A stretch of 64,000 nt of DNA, from positions 124,001 to 188,000 of the forward strand of contig VIIQ02000103.1 of NCBI GenBank assembly GCA_007449985.2. The letters are read 5' to 3'. Below are positions 1 through 12,241 of the stretch, piece after piece. The notes below the pieces were generated by a model. That model saw only the letters and a program-made list of their open reading frames with translations, did no database searches and was not told the DNA's origin. How positions within the stretch are numbered: position 1 is the stretch's first letter; every line of letters begins with the position of its first letter. The DNA is from Desmodesmus armatus. Its lineage: Eukaryota > Chlorophyta > Chlorophyceae > Sphaeropleales > Scenedesmaceae. The position numbers and the translations under genes were made by a program.

Positions 1-1502
1 CAAGCTGTGTGAGCTGAGGTCCCAACACCCTGCACTACAACCTGAGCGACCTACATGCAAGCACACACACATGCAAGCACAAGGCTCTGTTGTCATAGGA
101 TGCTGTTTCTGACTTGACTTCATAGGCCGTGCTGCACCTTGTGTGCATCCTTGGACAGTGATGCCTAGCCAATATTCTGCGGGCTGCTTTTGCCCCGCTA
201 TTTAGGGTATAGGTGTGAGAAGGGGTGACTCACACCTCGGTTTGACACGAGTAACTGTACGCGCCTGCACCCAGTAAAGCTGAGTCAGCCATTGGAACCC
301 TCATGTGCCGCAGCTGCAATTAGGCAGTGTCACCGGCTTTATGAATGAAGAAGCTTGACAGCAGCTGCATTGCATAGCCAGCTGATGCTTGCCGCAGCTC
401 TTTGGCTTGCTTTGAATGCTGTTGTGTGCACTCACTCCATGCCCGCATCAGCAAACGGCATACATTTCCAGCCGCGTTGTGCCCGGCACACGGTGAAGAC
501 GCATAATGCAGGATGGTTACATGCCTTGATGCATGCGCACTGGGCGAGGATCACGGGTCATGACCCTAACCTTAGCCTGCCTGTGATACCTCACCACCGT
601 GACCGCCATGTCAGATAGGCGCTTGGACGCAACACCCTCACCAGACAAGGCACTACTAGTATAATGGCACGACAGCACACAAACACACAGCTACGAACAC
701 GGTGTGACAGCTGAATGCGACCATTTGGCGCGCTGCACGCCCCCGCTGGTCCTGCTGACCAACAGCATGCATGCACCACTGCCGATTCTAACTAGGCAAC
801 AACAACGGCACTGCCGTCAGCTGAAGGGACTATCACTGCGACAGTGTGTTACACAGGCAGGGCCATCACCAACAACGCATTGAGGCACACATGCTGTCAA
901 ACTGCCAGTGCAGTCGCTCTCGCACTTCCAGTGCAGTGAGGAAGCATGCAGCCTGGGTGTGTTGTTGCTAGCACTCCAGTGCACCTGCAGGCAGAATGTG
1001 CAGCACTACAGACAAACGATAGGGCGTGACATGCACAGATGCGATGCACACATGACGCATGGTGCACTGTGCAATCACGTGTGGCTTTTGTTAATCCGTA
1101 TCTGAGCTGCTCCTCCAGCATGAAACCAGCAGTATGCTGCTGCTACACGGATGAATCAAGCTGATGCATGGTGCCGTGGGAGCAGATATGTAGGCTTTAA
1201 CCAGCCTGCCTCAAGGGCAACTAGTGAGGCTGCTGGCCGGGCAGCGGCACGTACTCGCCCAGGGGGTTTCGGTGAGGCGGGACCTCAGCACCAGCAACTG
1301 CTCACGGCCACGCACCTGAAGAGAAGAGGGTAGTCACGCCAGCAAGTGAAGATAGCCCTCTGTCCACACCTGCACTGCACAACGATACAGGTGCAGCAAG
1401 CTGCTGCCATGCATGGCGCAAGTGTGCTGCATCAGCCCTTTAGCTGTGCTGCTGGAAATGCCTTGACCGCTCGGGGGTCGTGCTCGGGCGACAGCATAAC
1501 CT
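1..1502. other. Intergenic sequence, no recognisable gene
   Basis: Only short unsupported open frames are present on either strand. There is no family similarity, no convincing exon with splice signals, and no RNA gene that I can recognise. The sequence has the CAG/TGCATGC-rich texture of the rest of the window. The right end runs into the degenerate first unit of the minisatellite. Confidence 0.5.
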
Positions 1503-4262
1503 AGGGAAGGGCATGCAGGCTATGACAGACACACACCCTCCCCCCCTCCCGCCCCTCAGCCTCGCGCCCTGCCCAAGAAACAGCCCCCCCCCCCACCCCG
1601 GTTTTGGCAAAACTTGAAAACCCAACTGGCAGGAGCCAGCAATCTAGTGTGCTGCCGCTGCTGCTGCTCTCAGAAACACGCACGCCCTGATAACTGGGTG
1701 TTGGGGGATCGTCCACGCATCAGCCCAACCACGTTGGTCTGATGTGTGACGCCAGCACTCAGCAAGACCAAGGGCAATGCATGCAGGTTATAACAAACAT
1801 GCACCCCCCTCCCATCTACCCCCCCCCCCCCCGGCCTCTGCCCAGAAACACAAACTATCTATCCCCCCCCCCCCCCCCCCGCCATGCCCAATAAACTTGG
1901 CTGGCAGGAGCCAGCAATCTAGTGTGCTGCCGCTGCTGCTGCTCTCAGAAACACGCCCGCCCTGATAGCCGGGTGCTGGGGGGATCGTCCACGCATCAGC
2001 CCAACCACGTTGGTCTGATGTGTGACTGCCAGCACTCAGCGAGACCAAGGGCAATGCATGCAGGTTATGACAAACATGCACCCCCCTCCCATCACCCCCC
2101 CCCCCCCGCCCTTTGCCCAGAACACAAAACATCTACCCCCCCCCCCCCCCCGCCATGCAATAAACATAGCTGGCAGGAGCCAGCAATCTAGTGTGCTGCC
2201 GCTGCTGCTGCTCTCAGAAACACGCACGCCCTGATAACTGGGTGCTGGGGGGATCGTCCACGCATCAGCCCAACCACGTTGGTCTGATGTGTGACTGCCA
2301 GCACTCAGCAAGACCAAGGGCAATGCATGCAGGCTATGACAGACATGCACCCTCCTCCCATCACACCCCCCCCCCCCGCCCTTTGCCCAGAAACACAAAA
2401 CATCTACCCCCCCCCCCCCCCCGCCATGCCCAATAAACATAGCTGGCAGGAGCCAGCAATCTAGTGTGCTGCCGCTGCTGCTGCTCTCAGAAACACGCCC
2501 GCCCTGATAGCCGGTGTTGGGGATCGTCCACGCATCAGCCCAACCACGTTGGTCTGATGTGTGACGCCAGCACTCAGCAAGACCAAGGGCAATGCATGCA
2601 GGCTATGACAGACATGCACCCTCCTCCCATCACACCCCCCCCCCCCCGGCCTTTGCCCAGAAACACAAAACATCTACCCCCCCCTCCCCCCGCCATGCCC
2701 AATAAACCTAGCTGGCAGGAGCCAGCAATCTAGTGTGCTGCCGCTGCTGCTGCTCTCAGAAACACGCACGCCCTGATAACTGGGTGCTGGGGGGATCGTC
2801 CACGCATCAGCCCAACCACGTTGGTCTGATGTGTGACTGCCAGCACTCAGCAAGACCAAGGGCAATGCATGCAGGCTATGACAGACATGCACCCTCCTCC
2901 CATCACACCCCCCCCCCCCCCCGGCCTTTGCCCAGAAACACAAAACATCTACCCCCCCCCCCCCCGCCATGCCCAATAAACATAGCTGGCAGGAGCCAGC
3001 AATCTAGTGTGCTGCCGCTGCTGCTGCTCTCAGAAACACGCCCGCCCTGATAGCCGGGTGTTGGGGATCGTCCACGCATCAGCCCAACCACGTTGGTCTG
3101 ATGTGTGACGCCAGCACTCAGCAAGACCAAGGGCAGTGCATGCAGGCTATGACAGACATGCACCCTCCTCCCATCACCCCCCCCCCCGGCCTTTGCCCAG
3201 AAACACAAAACATCTACCCCCCCCTCCCCCCGCCATGCCCAATAAACATAGCTGGCAGGAGCCAGCAATCTAGTGTGCTGCCGCTGCTGCTGCTCTCAGA
3301 AACACGCCCGCCCTGATAGCCGGGTGCTGGGGGGATCGTCCACGCATCAGCCCAACCACGTTGGGTTCTGATGTGTGACTGCCAGCACTCAGCGAGACCA
3401 AGGGCAATGCATGCAGGTTATGACAGACATGCACCCTCCTCCCATCACCCCCCCCCCCGCCCTTTGCCCAGAAACACAAAACATCCCACCCCCCCTCCCC
3501 CCGCCATGCCCAATAAACATAGCTGGCAGGAGCCAGCAATCTAGTGTGCTGCCGCTGCTGCTGCTCTCAGAAACACGCCCGCCCTGATAGCCGGGTGTTG
3601 GGGGATCAGTCCACGCATCAGCCCAACCACGTTGGTCTGATGTGTGACGCCAGCACTCAGCAAGACCAAGGGCAATGCATGCAGGTTATGACAGACATGC
3701 ACCCTACTCCCATCCCCCCCCCCCCCCCCCCCGGCCTCTGCCCAGAAACACAAATCATCTATCTACCCCCCCCCCCCCCGCGCAATGCCCAATAAACCTA
3801 GCTGGCAGGAGCCAGCAACCTTGTGTGCTGCCGCTGCTGCTGCTCTCAGAAACACGCCCGCCCTGATAGCCGGGTGTTGGGGGATCGTCCACGCATCAGC
3901 CCAACCACGTTGGTCTGATGTGTGACGCCAGCACTCAGCAAGACCAAGGGCAATGCATGCAGGTTATGACAGACATGCACCCTACTCCCATCCCCCCCCC
4001 CGCCTCTGCCCAGAAACACAAATCATCTATCTACCCCCCCCCCCCCCCTGCGCAATGCCCAATAAACCTAGCTGGCAGGAGCCAGCAACCTTGTGTGCTG
4101 CCGCTGCTGCTGCTCTCAGAAACACGCCCGCCCTGATAGCCGGGTGTTGGGGGATCGTCCACGCATCAGCCCAACCACGTTGGTCTGATGTGTGACGCCA
4201 GCACTCAGCAAGACCAAGGGCAGTGCATGCAGGCTATGACAGACATGCACCCTCCTCCCAAC
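1503..4262. repeat. ~270-bp minisatellite array, about 10 units
   Basis: The landmark CTGGCAGGAGCCAGCAA recurs at about 1626, 1901, 2170, 2443, 2712, 2986, 3252, 3523, 3802 and 4072, giving periods of 266-279 bp. Each unit holds CTGGCAGGAGCCAG (itself palindromic), a GCTGCCGCTGCTGCTGCTCTCAG stretch, a segment with TCCACGCATCAGCCCAACC, a GCAATGCATGCAGG block and two poly-C tracts of 7 to about 20 bases. The length differences between units sit mostly in the poly-C tracts. The first unit (1503-1625) is degenerate and the last is cut off near 4262. The units are close to identical, so the array looks young or homogenised. All open frames of 60-134 codons across it are repeat artefacts. Confidence 0.93.
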
Positions 4263-5084
4263 CATCCCGCCTTGCTGACCCCCTGCCCTGCCTTACCTCA
4301 GGTCCAGCAGCAGCTCCGCTTGCCGGAAGAGCTAGAACAAAACCTTTTATTGCACAAAACCAGGCGCTGCAGCGATGGGTCTGCCTTCCTGACACTGCAC
4401 GACAAACTCCAAGGATGTAACCCACGGACAGACAGACTCGGCCAAGCGGCATCAACATAGCGACATAGAACAGGTGCCAGCAGCAAACATACTGCCAGTA
4501 AAAAGACTGCTCAGGAAAGGAAGGCAAAAGGGACGAAACTGCACTCTTGCAGCGAATAGGAGAAGAGAGTGCTCTTGCTCAACATTGCACTATACAGGAA
4601 AAAGGTAAGTAAGAGCCTCATGGCGAAGTGTCACCAGGGATGATGAAGTGACGGAATGGCTGGCTCCTTTTGAGGGGCATGGCAACTGAAGTGACAGTGT
4701 TAGTTCAACAACGGACCTGCTACAGCAGAGCCGAGAAGGGCCATCCAGGAATATATTGCTTGAAAACTGTCCTGATTAGCTCGTGAGCACAGCTGCAAGC
4801 TTCGGGTTTGAGCCCGAGGCGCCTGGCGGGTGTGAACTCTGGAAATTTCCGCCATGCCATATGACACGCCCTGAGCCAACAACAGAATGCTAGCTAGTAC
4901 CAATCGACATGGTTAGTGGCCATTGGCACACTGCACTGGCAGCATAGATGAGCAGGCGGCTTCTGTTTGGGGGGGGGGGGGGGAAGGGGACCAGCACAGC
5001 CTCGGACAAGCCCTTGTTCACCTGTAGCAGCAGCAACAGTATGCGTGTTTGGCCTACACAGGCAGGCTGAAAGGGCAGTGCAAA
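4263..5084. other. Intergenic sequence between two repeats
   Basis: No gene is recognisable. The stretch just after the minisatellite (about 4290-4450) has a short open frame without splice context or family similarity. A 14-base poly-G tract lies near 4970. Confidence 0.4.
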
Positions 5085-5405
5085 AGTACGAGCGGCTGCC
5101 TGTGGCTTGTACTTATGTGCAGTAAATTATACGTATACTGTTACATATACTCAGGTGTACTCAAGAGCTTGCAGGGTCAGATTGCCACATATGTCTTCAA
5201 GCACCAGCACAGAAACAAAACTATCGTGCGCACGCCCCCCCCCCCCCCCATCATGTGCACCTTGCAGACCACCAGGACCCTTATCCCCCCCTGCCTGGTT
5301 ATGACTAATTGGCCAAGTTGCCACTTTTTGCCTTGCACCCGCCAAAGCTGCCGTCACCACCTCAACCCATTCCCAAAAATTCAAATCCCATACTCTCCCC
5401 AAGGC
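5085..5405. repeat. Dispersed repeat, copy 1
   Basis: This shares extended similarity, in the same orientation, with 11401-11712. Shared landmarks in order are GCTGCCTGTGGCTTGTACTT, CAGGTGTACTCAAGAGCTT, GCAGGGTCAGATTG, AAGCACCAGCACA, CATCATGTGCACCTTG, a GGTTATGAC motif, CCTTGCACCCGCCAA and CTCAACCCATT. Differences are scattered substitutions, small indels and a poly-C tract of different length. I see no coding capacity or clear terminal repeats, so the class (MITE, SINE or other) is open. Confidence 0.8.
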
Positions 5406-6559
5406 TCATCAGGTCTCATTCAGCCTCGCTGTTGCTGTGGGTGGAAGTGGTATGTTGACAGCTGGTGTAGTGGACCAGGCAGTTGCATCGCTGGGCGGGT
5501 CGGTGAGTGTTTGCTGCTGTGTGGGCTGACTGGCAGTACTGGTTGTCCCTTTGACATGCCGTACAGTTGTATCCACAGGCTCGTGAGCAGACTCAGGCAG
5601 TACTGTACCTCATAGCAGAATCCGTCGCCCCAAGCGAGACACGTGTTCCTTGTAATGCTGGTTCCGCGAAATGTTCAAGAGGGCGCGAAGTCATGAGGTG
5701 CACTCTCCCGGTGACGCTGGCCACTGATCGTGAGGCCCAGCACTGCCTCAAGTGACTGGAGCGCTGTGACTCGTGCGACTTGATCTGGCAGGCTCTACCA
5801 ATACAAACGCTTCCTTTTCACACATTGGGTACCATTCGCCATCGGCAAAGTCACCAATTGCAGCAGAACAGCAGAGCAGCAGTGCAAACTCCAGATCTAT
5901 CTGGTTGGGTGGCCCCTGCAGGTGACAGGTGAGTTCGCACGCTGGTAGACGCACAGAACTGGCTGTAGCCTGTGTGGTTCGAGGCCTGTGCGGCCTGGAG
6001 CAGGTGGCCTGGCACCATTCTGATGTTCAGCACTACAGCAGCAGTGCTGTGCTGCCCCACCATGGTACCCATTGAGGCACACTTGTCATTTTGCAGGCAT
6101 CATAAAGCTGCCAAAACAACAGATACCTTCAATAGTGTACACCTCTACACACTCAACTACACGCAGTGACTGACCTTCCGTGACCTCATCGACACGATGT
6201 GATGTGCACATGCAGGCACAAGCTGTTGCAACCGTCCTGGATCTCTTTCAGAATGCCAGGTCACACAAAAACAACATGGAGTCTTTGCACCTTGTGAGTG
6301 CTGCAGTAGTGAGGATGCAGCTCTGACAGTGCTGCTGGGCATGACCGGAGGTCACAACTGCATGCGCACTTACAGCATGCTGTACCATTGCACCGCCAGT
6401 TAACACAACGTTGTGCGCCCATTAGGCCATAGTCAACCAGCATCATGTTGCATGTCATTAGCTGTTGCGTGATGACTGGTAATGTGCGGGCAGTGACAGC
6501 AGTGGGCCCACCAGTAAGTGCAACACGCAGCCGACACACTGTCCTTGGTTTGCCACCTA
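5406..6559. other. Upstream region of the beta-helix gene
   Basis: No exon is recognised. This stretch presumably contains the promoter and 5' leader of the gene starting near 6560. An additional upstream exon cannot be excluded. Confidence 0.4.
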
Positions 6560-9500
6560 ATGGCAGACAGTGCTAGGTATGGCAACCATGTGAGCAGCGT
6601 TACTGACATGTGTGTTTCCCTGCATATTCACAGGTGGCTGCTTGGCCTGTTGAGCATTGGCAGCTCTGTGGCACAGCAGCAGGCAGCAGCTGCACCGGCA
6701 CAAGCAGCAGTGGCCCTGCCAGCTGAAGCCCCCTTGGCTACAGACCCCCTCAGCATTACTCCCACTTCTCAAGGGCCAGCCCTGTGCCGTGTCAACATCA
6801 AGGGTACCCCCACAGGCAACATCAGTGCTGCGAGCATGGTGTGCTCTGGAGGCACATCAGCTGTTACGGTTGCTGCTGAAAAGCTGTTGAGCGGCTTCAA
6901 GCAAAGGTTCCAAGGTGTTGTGTGGGACGACAGGTGTGGCATACCTGGCTGTTTGCTGACATTCTGTGGGTTGACCCAGGTTGTGGTTATGGACAGCAGC
7001 ATTGACAGGATCAACAGCAGGCACATTGATGCTGTTGTGTGTGCGGCCGACACAACAGTCTTGACATTGCAGCGCATGAGCGTAGCGCACAACAATGCTA
7101 CTGCTCTCGTCGCGTTGAACCAGTCAAGGGTAGTGGTTGCTGCCACGCGCATTGCCTACAATGTTGGCAGCAAATACAATGGGGGTGTTTTTGCTGGGGG
7201 TGATGCAGCTTTGGACATACAGGATAACAGTGAGGTGGTAGGAACGTGGCACTAAGTGTGTCTGGGGGTGGTGTTCGAGTCCGGGGCTATGCCCGAGCCA
7301 CCATTACTGGGGAGAGCCGCATTTTGAACAACACCAGTGCATTTGCTGGTGGTGGGGTGGCTCTACTGGATGATGCCAAGTTGGTTGTTGGCGGTGGGAG
7401 TAGCATACGCAACAATACAGGCTCTGCAGGTGGTGGTGGGCTGGGTGCCACTGACAGGGCCCATGTTATCATCAGGGGCGCTAGTAGTGTGAGCTACAAC
7501 AAGGCTGCTAATGGCACAGGTGGTGGTGTAGCAATAGCTAGAGAAGCCCAGCTGATTATCACTGGTGGTAGCAGTGTGCACTTCAACAGAGGCAGAGGTG
7601 GTGGTGGACTGATAGTGTCAGACAAGGCTCAGGTCACCATCACCGGTGCCAGTACCGTGTTCAACAACACCAGTGACGAGTTCTCTGGTGGTGGTGTGGG
7701 TGTTGTGGGTCATGCCCTGCTTGACATCTCCGGCGGCAGTAGTGTGTGCCGCAACTGGGCTGGTTCGAGCGGTGGGGGGCTGCACTTTGGGGGCAACAGT
7801 ACAGCCAGAATCACAGATGCCACTATATGCAACAACACCTGCAGCGGCCACTACGCTAATGGAGGTGCAGGGTTGGTCATCAGTGAACATGCTTCTGTGT
7901 ACATTGTTACCGCCCAGATTGTTGGGAATTGGGTGAATTATAGTTCGGGTGGTGCGATTAACGTGGGTATGAATGGCAACCTGACTCTTGGGCCAGGCGT
8001 TGTACTAGCAGATAACAGTGTTGACGTGGGCTATGTTGGGGAATCCATAACCACTTACCAAGCAAGCTCTCTCTATATTGACCCGGGGGCTTCTGTCAAT
8101 GGTCGGCCGCTCACCAAGTGTGACCGCTCTATCTACTTGGGCAGGCTGCCATGTCAGGAAGGGGAGTATGAGGCATCTGGCATATGCCAGTGCTGCCCTG
8201 AACATCAATACAGCTTCACAGCTGGGGTCTCATCATGTCAGCCATGCCCTGAGAATGCACACTGCCCGGGAGCCACGCGAGTGTTGCCTAAACCAGGCTA
8301 CTATCACTCTGCTGAGTGCTCAGTGCAGATTCATGCTTGTCCCATTGCCAGCGCCTGCCGCGGCAGTGACACGTGTGCCGATGGGCACACAGGCAACCTC
8401 TGTGGTTCCTGTGCCAAGGGGTATGGTCAGACTCTCCCTTTGAGATGTCGCAAGTGCATGCCAACTGCACAGCAGTTTGGTGTCTACGTGTTGCTGATGT
8501 TTGTCACTGTGGTGCTGATCACTTTGAATGTGCATTTCACCTGGCAGGATAACAAGGCAGGGGACAAGGCAGTGAGGCCGTCAGATCTGTGCAAGGTGTT
8601 GGCACAGTTCCTGCAGTACCTGGTTATCCTTGGCAGCATGTCAGTTCGCTGGCCAAAGTTTTTGACAGGGATGTTTGCTGCAGCCACTGTTGTGTTTGGG
8701 GGTGCATCAGGTCAGGCCCTCTCTCTTGACTGCTGGCTGTCGAACTACGTGCCGCAAAAGCAGCTGCCTCTAGCTGTCCAACGCCAGCTGGCTTTGTTTG
8801 GGGTGTCTGTTGGCATACTGCTAGCTGTAATGCTTCTCATGAGCTGTGTGCACATTTTCAGACGGGTAATCAACGTGTTGAGGTGTGGCGGGGTGTTCCG
8901 CTGGCGAGTAAGCCAGCTGTGGCGAAAGCTGCGTGTTGCAGTGCTGGTTGTGGCATTTTATGCCTACCCCACCCTGGTCAAAGCCAGCTTGAGCTTTTTT
9001 GCTTGCTTGCGCATCGATGACAAGTCCAAGCAGCCGTACCCAGAGTTTGCTGTCCTCAACCACACTGCAGGCTACTGGGTGCAGGACATTCAGCAAGAGT
9101 GCTTTGCCGGGTGGCACAAACCCTGGGCCCTGGGTTTTGGAATCCCAGCCATCACATCACTGTGCCTTATTGTCCCGATCGGCTTGTGGTTGTTCCTTTG
9201 GGCCAAGAAGGAAAGCATCACAGATGCTGGCTTTCGAGAGCAGTACAGCTTCTTGTACCGCGACTATACTGATCGCTGGGTGTGGTGGGAAGCTGTATGG
9301 GCAGTTCAGACAGTGCTGCTGACGGCTGTATCTGTGTTCCATTTCATGCTGCAAGCGTACTACGCCCTGTTTGCCATGTGTCTTGTCTTACTACTGAGTG
9401 CGGGGCTGCAGCTGATGGCACGGCCGTATGCCCAAAAAGAACTGCACCGGCTGCACCTCACATCCACATTGTGCCTGTTCTTCAATGCATGGCTGTCGTT

Positions 9501-9822
9501 CGCCTTGTTTGACGATGCAGTTGATGCCAGAGAAGAGACACTGCGCCCTTTGCACAACACAATTGGGGTTGTGCTGATTGTGTTGAACATCTGCTTCATC
9601 TTTTGGTGTGTGTGCAAGATTGTGAAGTCCGTCGCACCCACTGTTATGCAGCTGGTGATGGGTGTATCTACCAAGGCCAAGGTGCTTTGGCAGGACTGCC
9701 ACGGCATCGTCTGCAGCACTGCAGGCAGCAGAGTGCGTGCCTTCAAGCAGCGCACGAGGCCTGTTGAGCGCGACACCCAGCGGGAGGCATCATCGCCAGT
9801 GGCTTCTGTTGCGTCTGCATGA
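6560..9822 (+). CDS. Secreted beta-helix / Cys-rich / multi-TM protein (one frameshift)
   Basis: This is a cell-surface type protein in three parts. First come tandem Gly/Asn-rich repeats (patterns such as ITGGSSV, GGGV and NNT every ~20-25 residues, about 6900-8080) typical of right-handed parallel beta-helix, 'polymorphic outer membrane protein'-like domains. Next is a Cys-rich segment (about 8115-8460, many CxxC and CP pairs) like ephrin-receptor/GCC2-type modules. Last are about nine hydrophobic spans (8470-9660) and a short cytoplasmic tail. The N-terminus has a signal peptide (LLGLLSIGSSVAQ). It may start at ATG 6560, with a 57-bp in-frame intron at 6577-6633, or at ATG 6608 without that intron. 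The frame changes at about 7241-7246: the upstream frame stops at 7255 while the repeat pattern continues in another frame, as if one base were missing. Similar architectures occur in algae; the ligand and function are unknown. Confidence 0.75.
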
Positions 9823-11400
9823 TGAGGGTTATGGTTACGCCCACATCCCTGATGCAGCAGCTAGCTAATCAGGCCGCTGGAGTGGGCCAACTTGATCCCA
9901 CAGCGCCTGTACTCCTGATCCCAGTCGGAGTGATTCTGTTCAACGAATATACACATCGATTGGCCCCAAAGTTGGGTGGTGCACCTCAATGTCGTGCATA
10001 TCTGTATTCAAGCTTGAGCTGCAGCCAATGTTGCAACTGTGATGCATGTTTGCTTGCTGTCACGTACTGGGTGCCGCGTGCTTTCTTTTGATTTCTGATG
10101 GAAGGGCTGCTATGCTGCTGGGTTTGGTTGATGCAATGTCAGCTGGTAGCGCTGCAGGTATGAGTTCCTGCAGCGCGTGGGACCACTTGGTTGCAGTGAC
10201 AGAAACTGCAAGGCTGCATGTCGCCTTGTGACTTGGCAAATCTGAGACCACAGTGCCATTGGCAGCATGTTGCACGCATCAGAGACTTCAGTGCCGTCTC
10301 CCACTGGCATTTCAGTGCAGGGTGATCAACTCAATTGTGCTGATTTTTATGTCTTGTGGTTGCCCTACCACCAGCGCGCTCATCGGACTTCACATGCACA
10401 AGCTTGGCAGGGGTTGCAGTCTCGATCTATGTGGCAAATTCTGTGTGGCACCTTGTGGTGTGTTCATGGAAAGTTGCTGCACTGGTGCTGGTGGGCACCA
10501 TTGTAGAGCGGTCCGAACAGCATGACTGAAAGTACTGCTCATCAACGTATACTGGCATGGCATAGCTGGCTGCTGATGTGTGCTTGTAGCAAACTGTTGT
10601 AGCATGTTGTGTGCTTTCAGCATCACAAGGCCACATGGCTGTTGCTGATTGCTGATGTGTGCTAGTAGCAAACTGTTGTTGCGCAACAACATGCATGCAT
10701 GTTAAATGCACGGTGCAATTGTCAGCATTAGGGAGGCCATCGCCCAGGTGAAGTTTAGCAGGTGGGTGGCCAACGCTGCATATTGCAACCAACTCATCAA
10801 CAGCTGTGCACTGCTGTTGCAGTCGTTTGACGGCCCTGGTGTCGGTGCACCTGACATGAATGACATGTTATGTTACCATTGGTGCTGACGCTGTTACTGG
10901 GTACAGCTTTAGGGTGCAGACAAGGGGGCTACACTGAGTACATGTCCCGACTGCTTTAGCGGAAGGATCACCCCGTGTACTCAAGCCCCTATTAGGTAAA
11001 TCCGTCAATGCTGAGTCTGATTACCTTGAGCCAGTAAGACCGAGTACGCAGGAGTACATTGGAGTACAAACTACGGGCATGGCGGCCATGCCAGGCAAGC
11101 TGCACGCGGCTGCCTGTGGCTTGTACGCATGTATGCGCACAAGCCAAGCAAGGTCAACGTGTTGCAATGTGTTCAAGCATATCGTGCACGCTCGCTACAT
11201 ACAGTTCCAGAGGCAAGAGACAACCACGCATCAACAAGCCCCGTAGCATTTGCGCAATCTGTACAAGTTGTGCCACATCAAACTTTGCCTCAATTGCTCC
11301 ACAAACAGCAGGATGGCTTTGACACACGACCTGACGCAGTTGGTTCACGGGTTTATGGAGTGCGCTGACCCCTGTACCCCCTTTGCTGCCCCAGTGCAAT
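9823..11400. other. Convergent intergenic region
   Basis: No gene is recognised between the beta-helix gene and the dispersed repeat. A direct repeat of about 28 bp (GATGTGTGCT..GTAGCAAACTG) occurs near 10573 and 10652. The segment 11059-11130 contains another short stretch related to the dispersed-repeat start (GCGGCTGCCTGTGGCTTGTA). Confidence 0.4.
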
Positions 11401-11712
11401 TGTACGAGCAGCTGCCTGTAGCTTGTACTTACGTGTAGTAGATTGTACTCAGGTGTACTCAAGAGCTTAGCAGGGTCAGATTGTCACAAATGTCTGCAAG
11501 CACCAGCACAAACACCATCATGCGCATGCCTACCCCCATCATGTGCACCTTGCGGACCATCAGGACCCTTTACCCCCTCCTCCTGCCAGGTTATGACACA
11601 CTGGCCAACTTGATACTTTTCGCCTTGCACCCGCCAACGCTGCCGTCTCCACCCCAAACTTGACCTCAACCCATTTCAAACAATGTGATCCCCCTTCCAG
11701 TACTCTCCCCAA
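11401..11712. repeat. Dispersed repeat, copy 2
   Basis: Second copy of the ~310-bp element described at 5085-5405, same orientation, starting with GAGCAGCTGCCTGTAGCTTG and ending after TACTCTCCCC. It lacks the 'ATACGTATACTGTTACAT' insertion seen in copy 1 and has a shorter pyrimidine tract. Confidence 0.8.
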
Positions 11713-12241
11713 TGACAGAGATGTACAAACGATTACAACTCCCAGCAAACCTGCCGTCAAACCAAGCTGCTTGTTGCTGGGGACTCAACCAACAGCCTCA
11801 CCAAACTGTCACAACATATACACAACCCTAGCCCAACCAATGGAGGCCACCAGTTCAAGTCAACTGTCTGTAAGCACTGCTGCAGCGCATCGTTCAGCTC
11901 CAACACCACACAGCACCATTGGTGTTGACACCAACACAACACCCCTTGTCACCAGGCGCAACTCTGAGGTTGCTGGCACACCCACCCAACCCACAACCAC
12001 AGCCATCAAGAGCGGCGTGTGTCACTACCACAGCTTTCAAGAGCGGCAGCAGAAGGAGTGTCACTACCACAGCTTTGAAGTGCGGGAGCAGCAAGAGTGT
12101 GCACGCTCCTGCTGCTGCCTCACGTCAGCAGCCCAGCACCATACGAAGAAGAGCTGCTGCTGCCGACCGCACTGGCCACAGCTTGAAACTCACGTGACAA
12201 AAGCAGCAACTGACCCCCTTCATGACGAGGTCCTGAGTCTT
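11713..12241. other. 3' flank of the IK gene
   Basis: The plus strand is open over about 11660-12622, but the distal part is antisense to the last IK exon and the rest is Thr/Pro/His-rich with no family similarity. It contains a local tandem duplication (GTGTCACTACCACAGCTTT at 12019 and 12058). A TGTAA motif for the minus-strand IK transcript lies at 11733-11737, far but possible. Confidence 0.35.

Noticed and set aside
1788..3800. Chains of 60-134-codon open frames on both strands
   Set aside because: They repeat with the ~270-bp minisatellite period and are made of the same poly-C/CTG blocks, so they are repeat artefacts.
1503..4262. CRISPR array
   Set aside because: Units of ~270 bp are nearly identical throughout, with no unique spacers, and the genome is eukaryotic.
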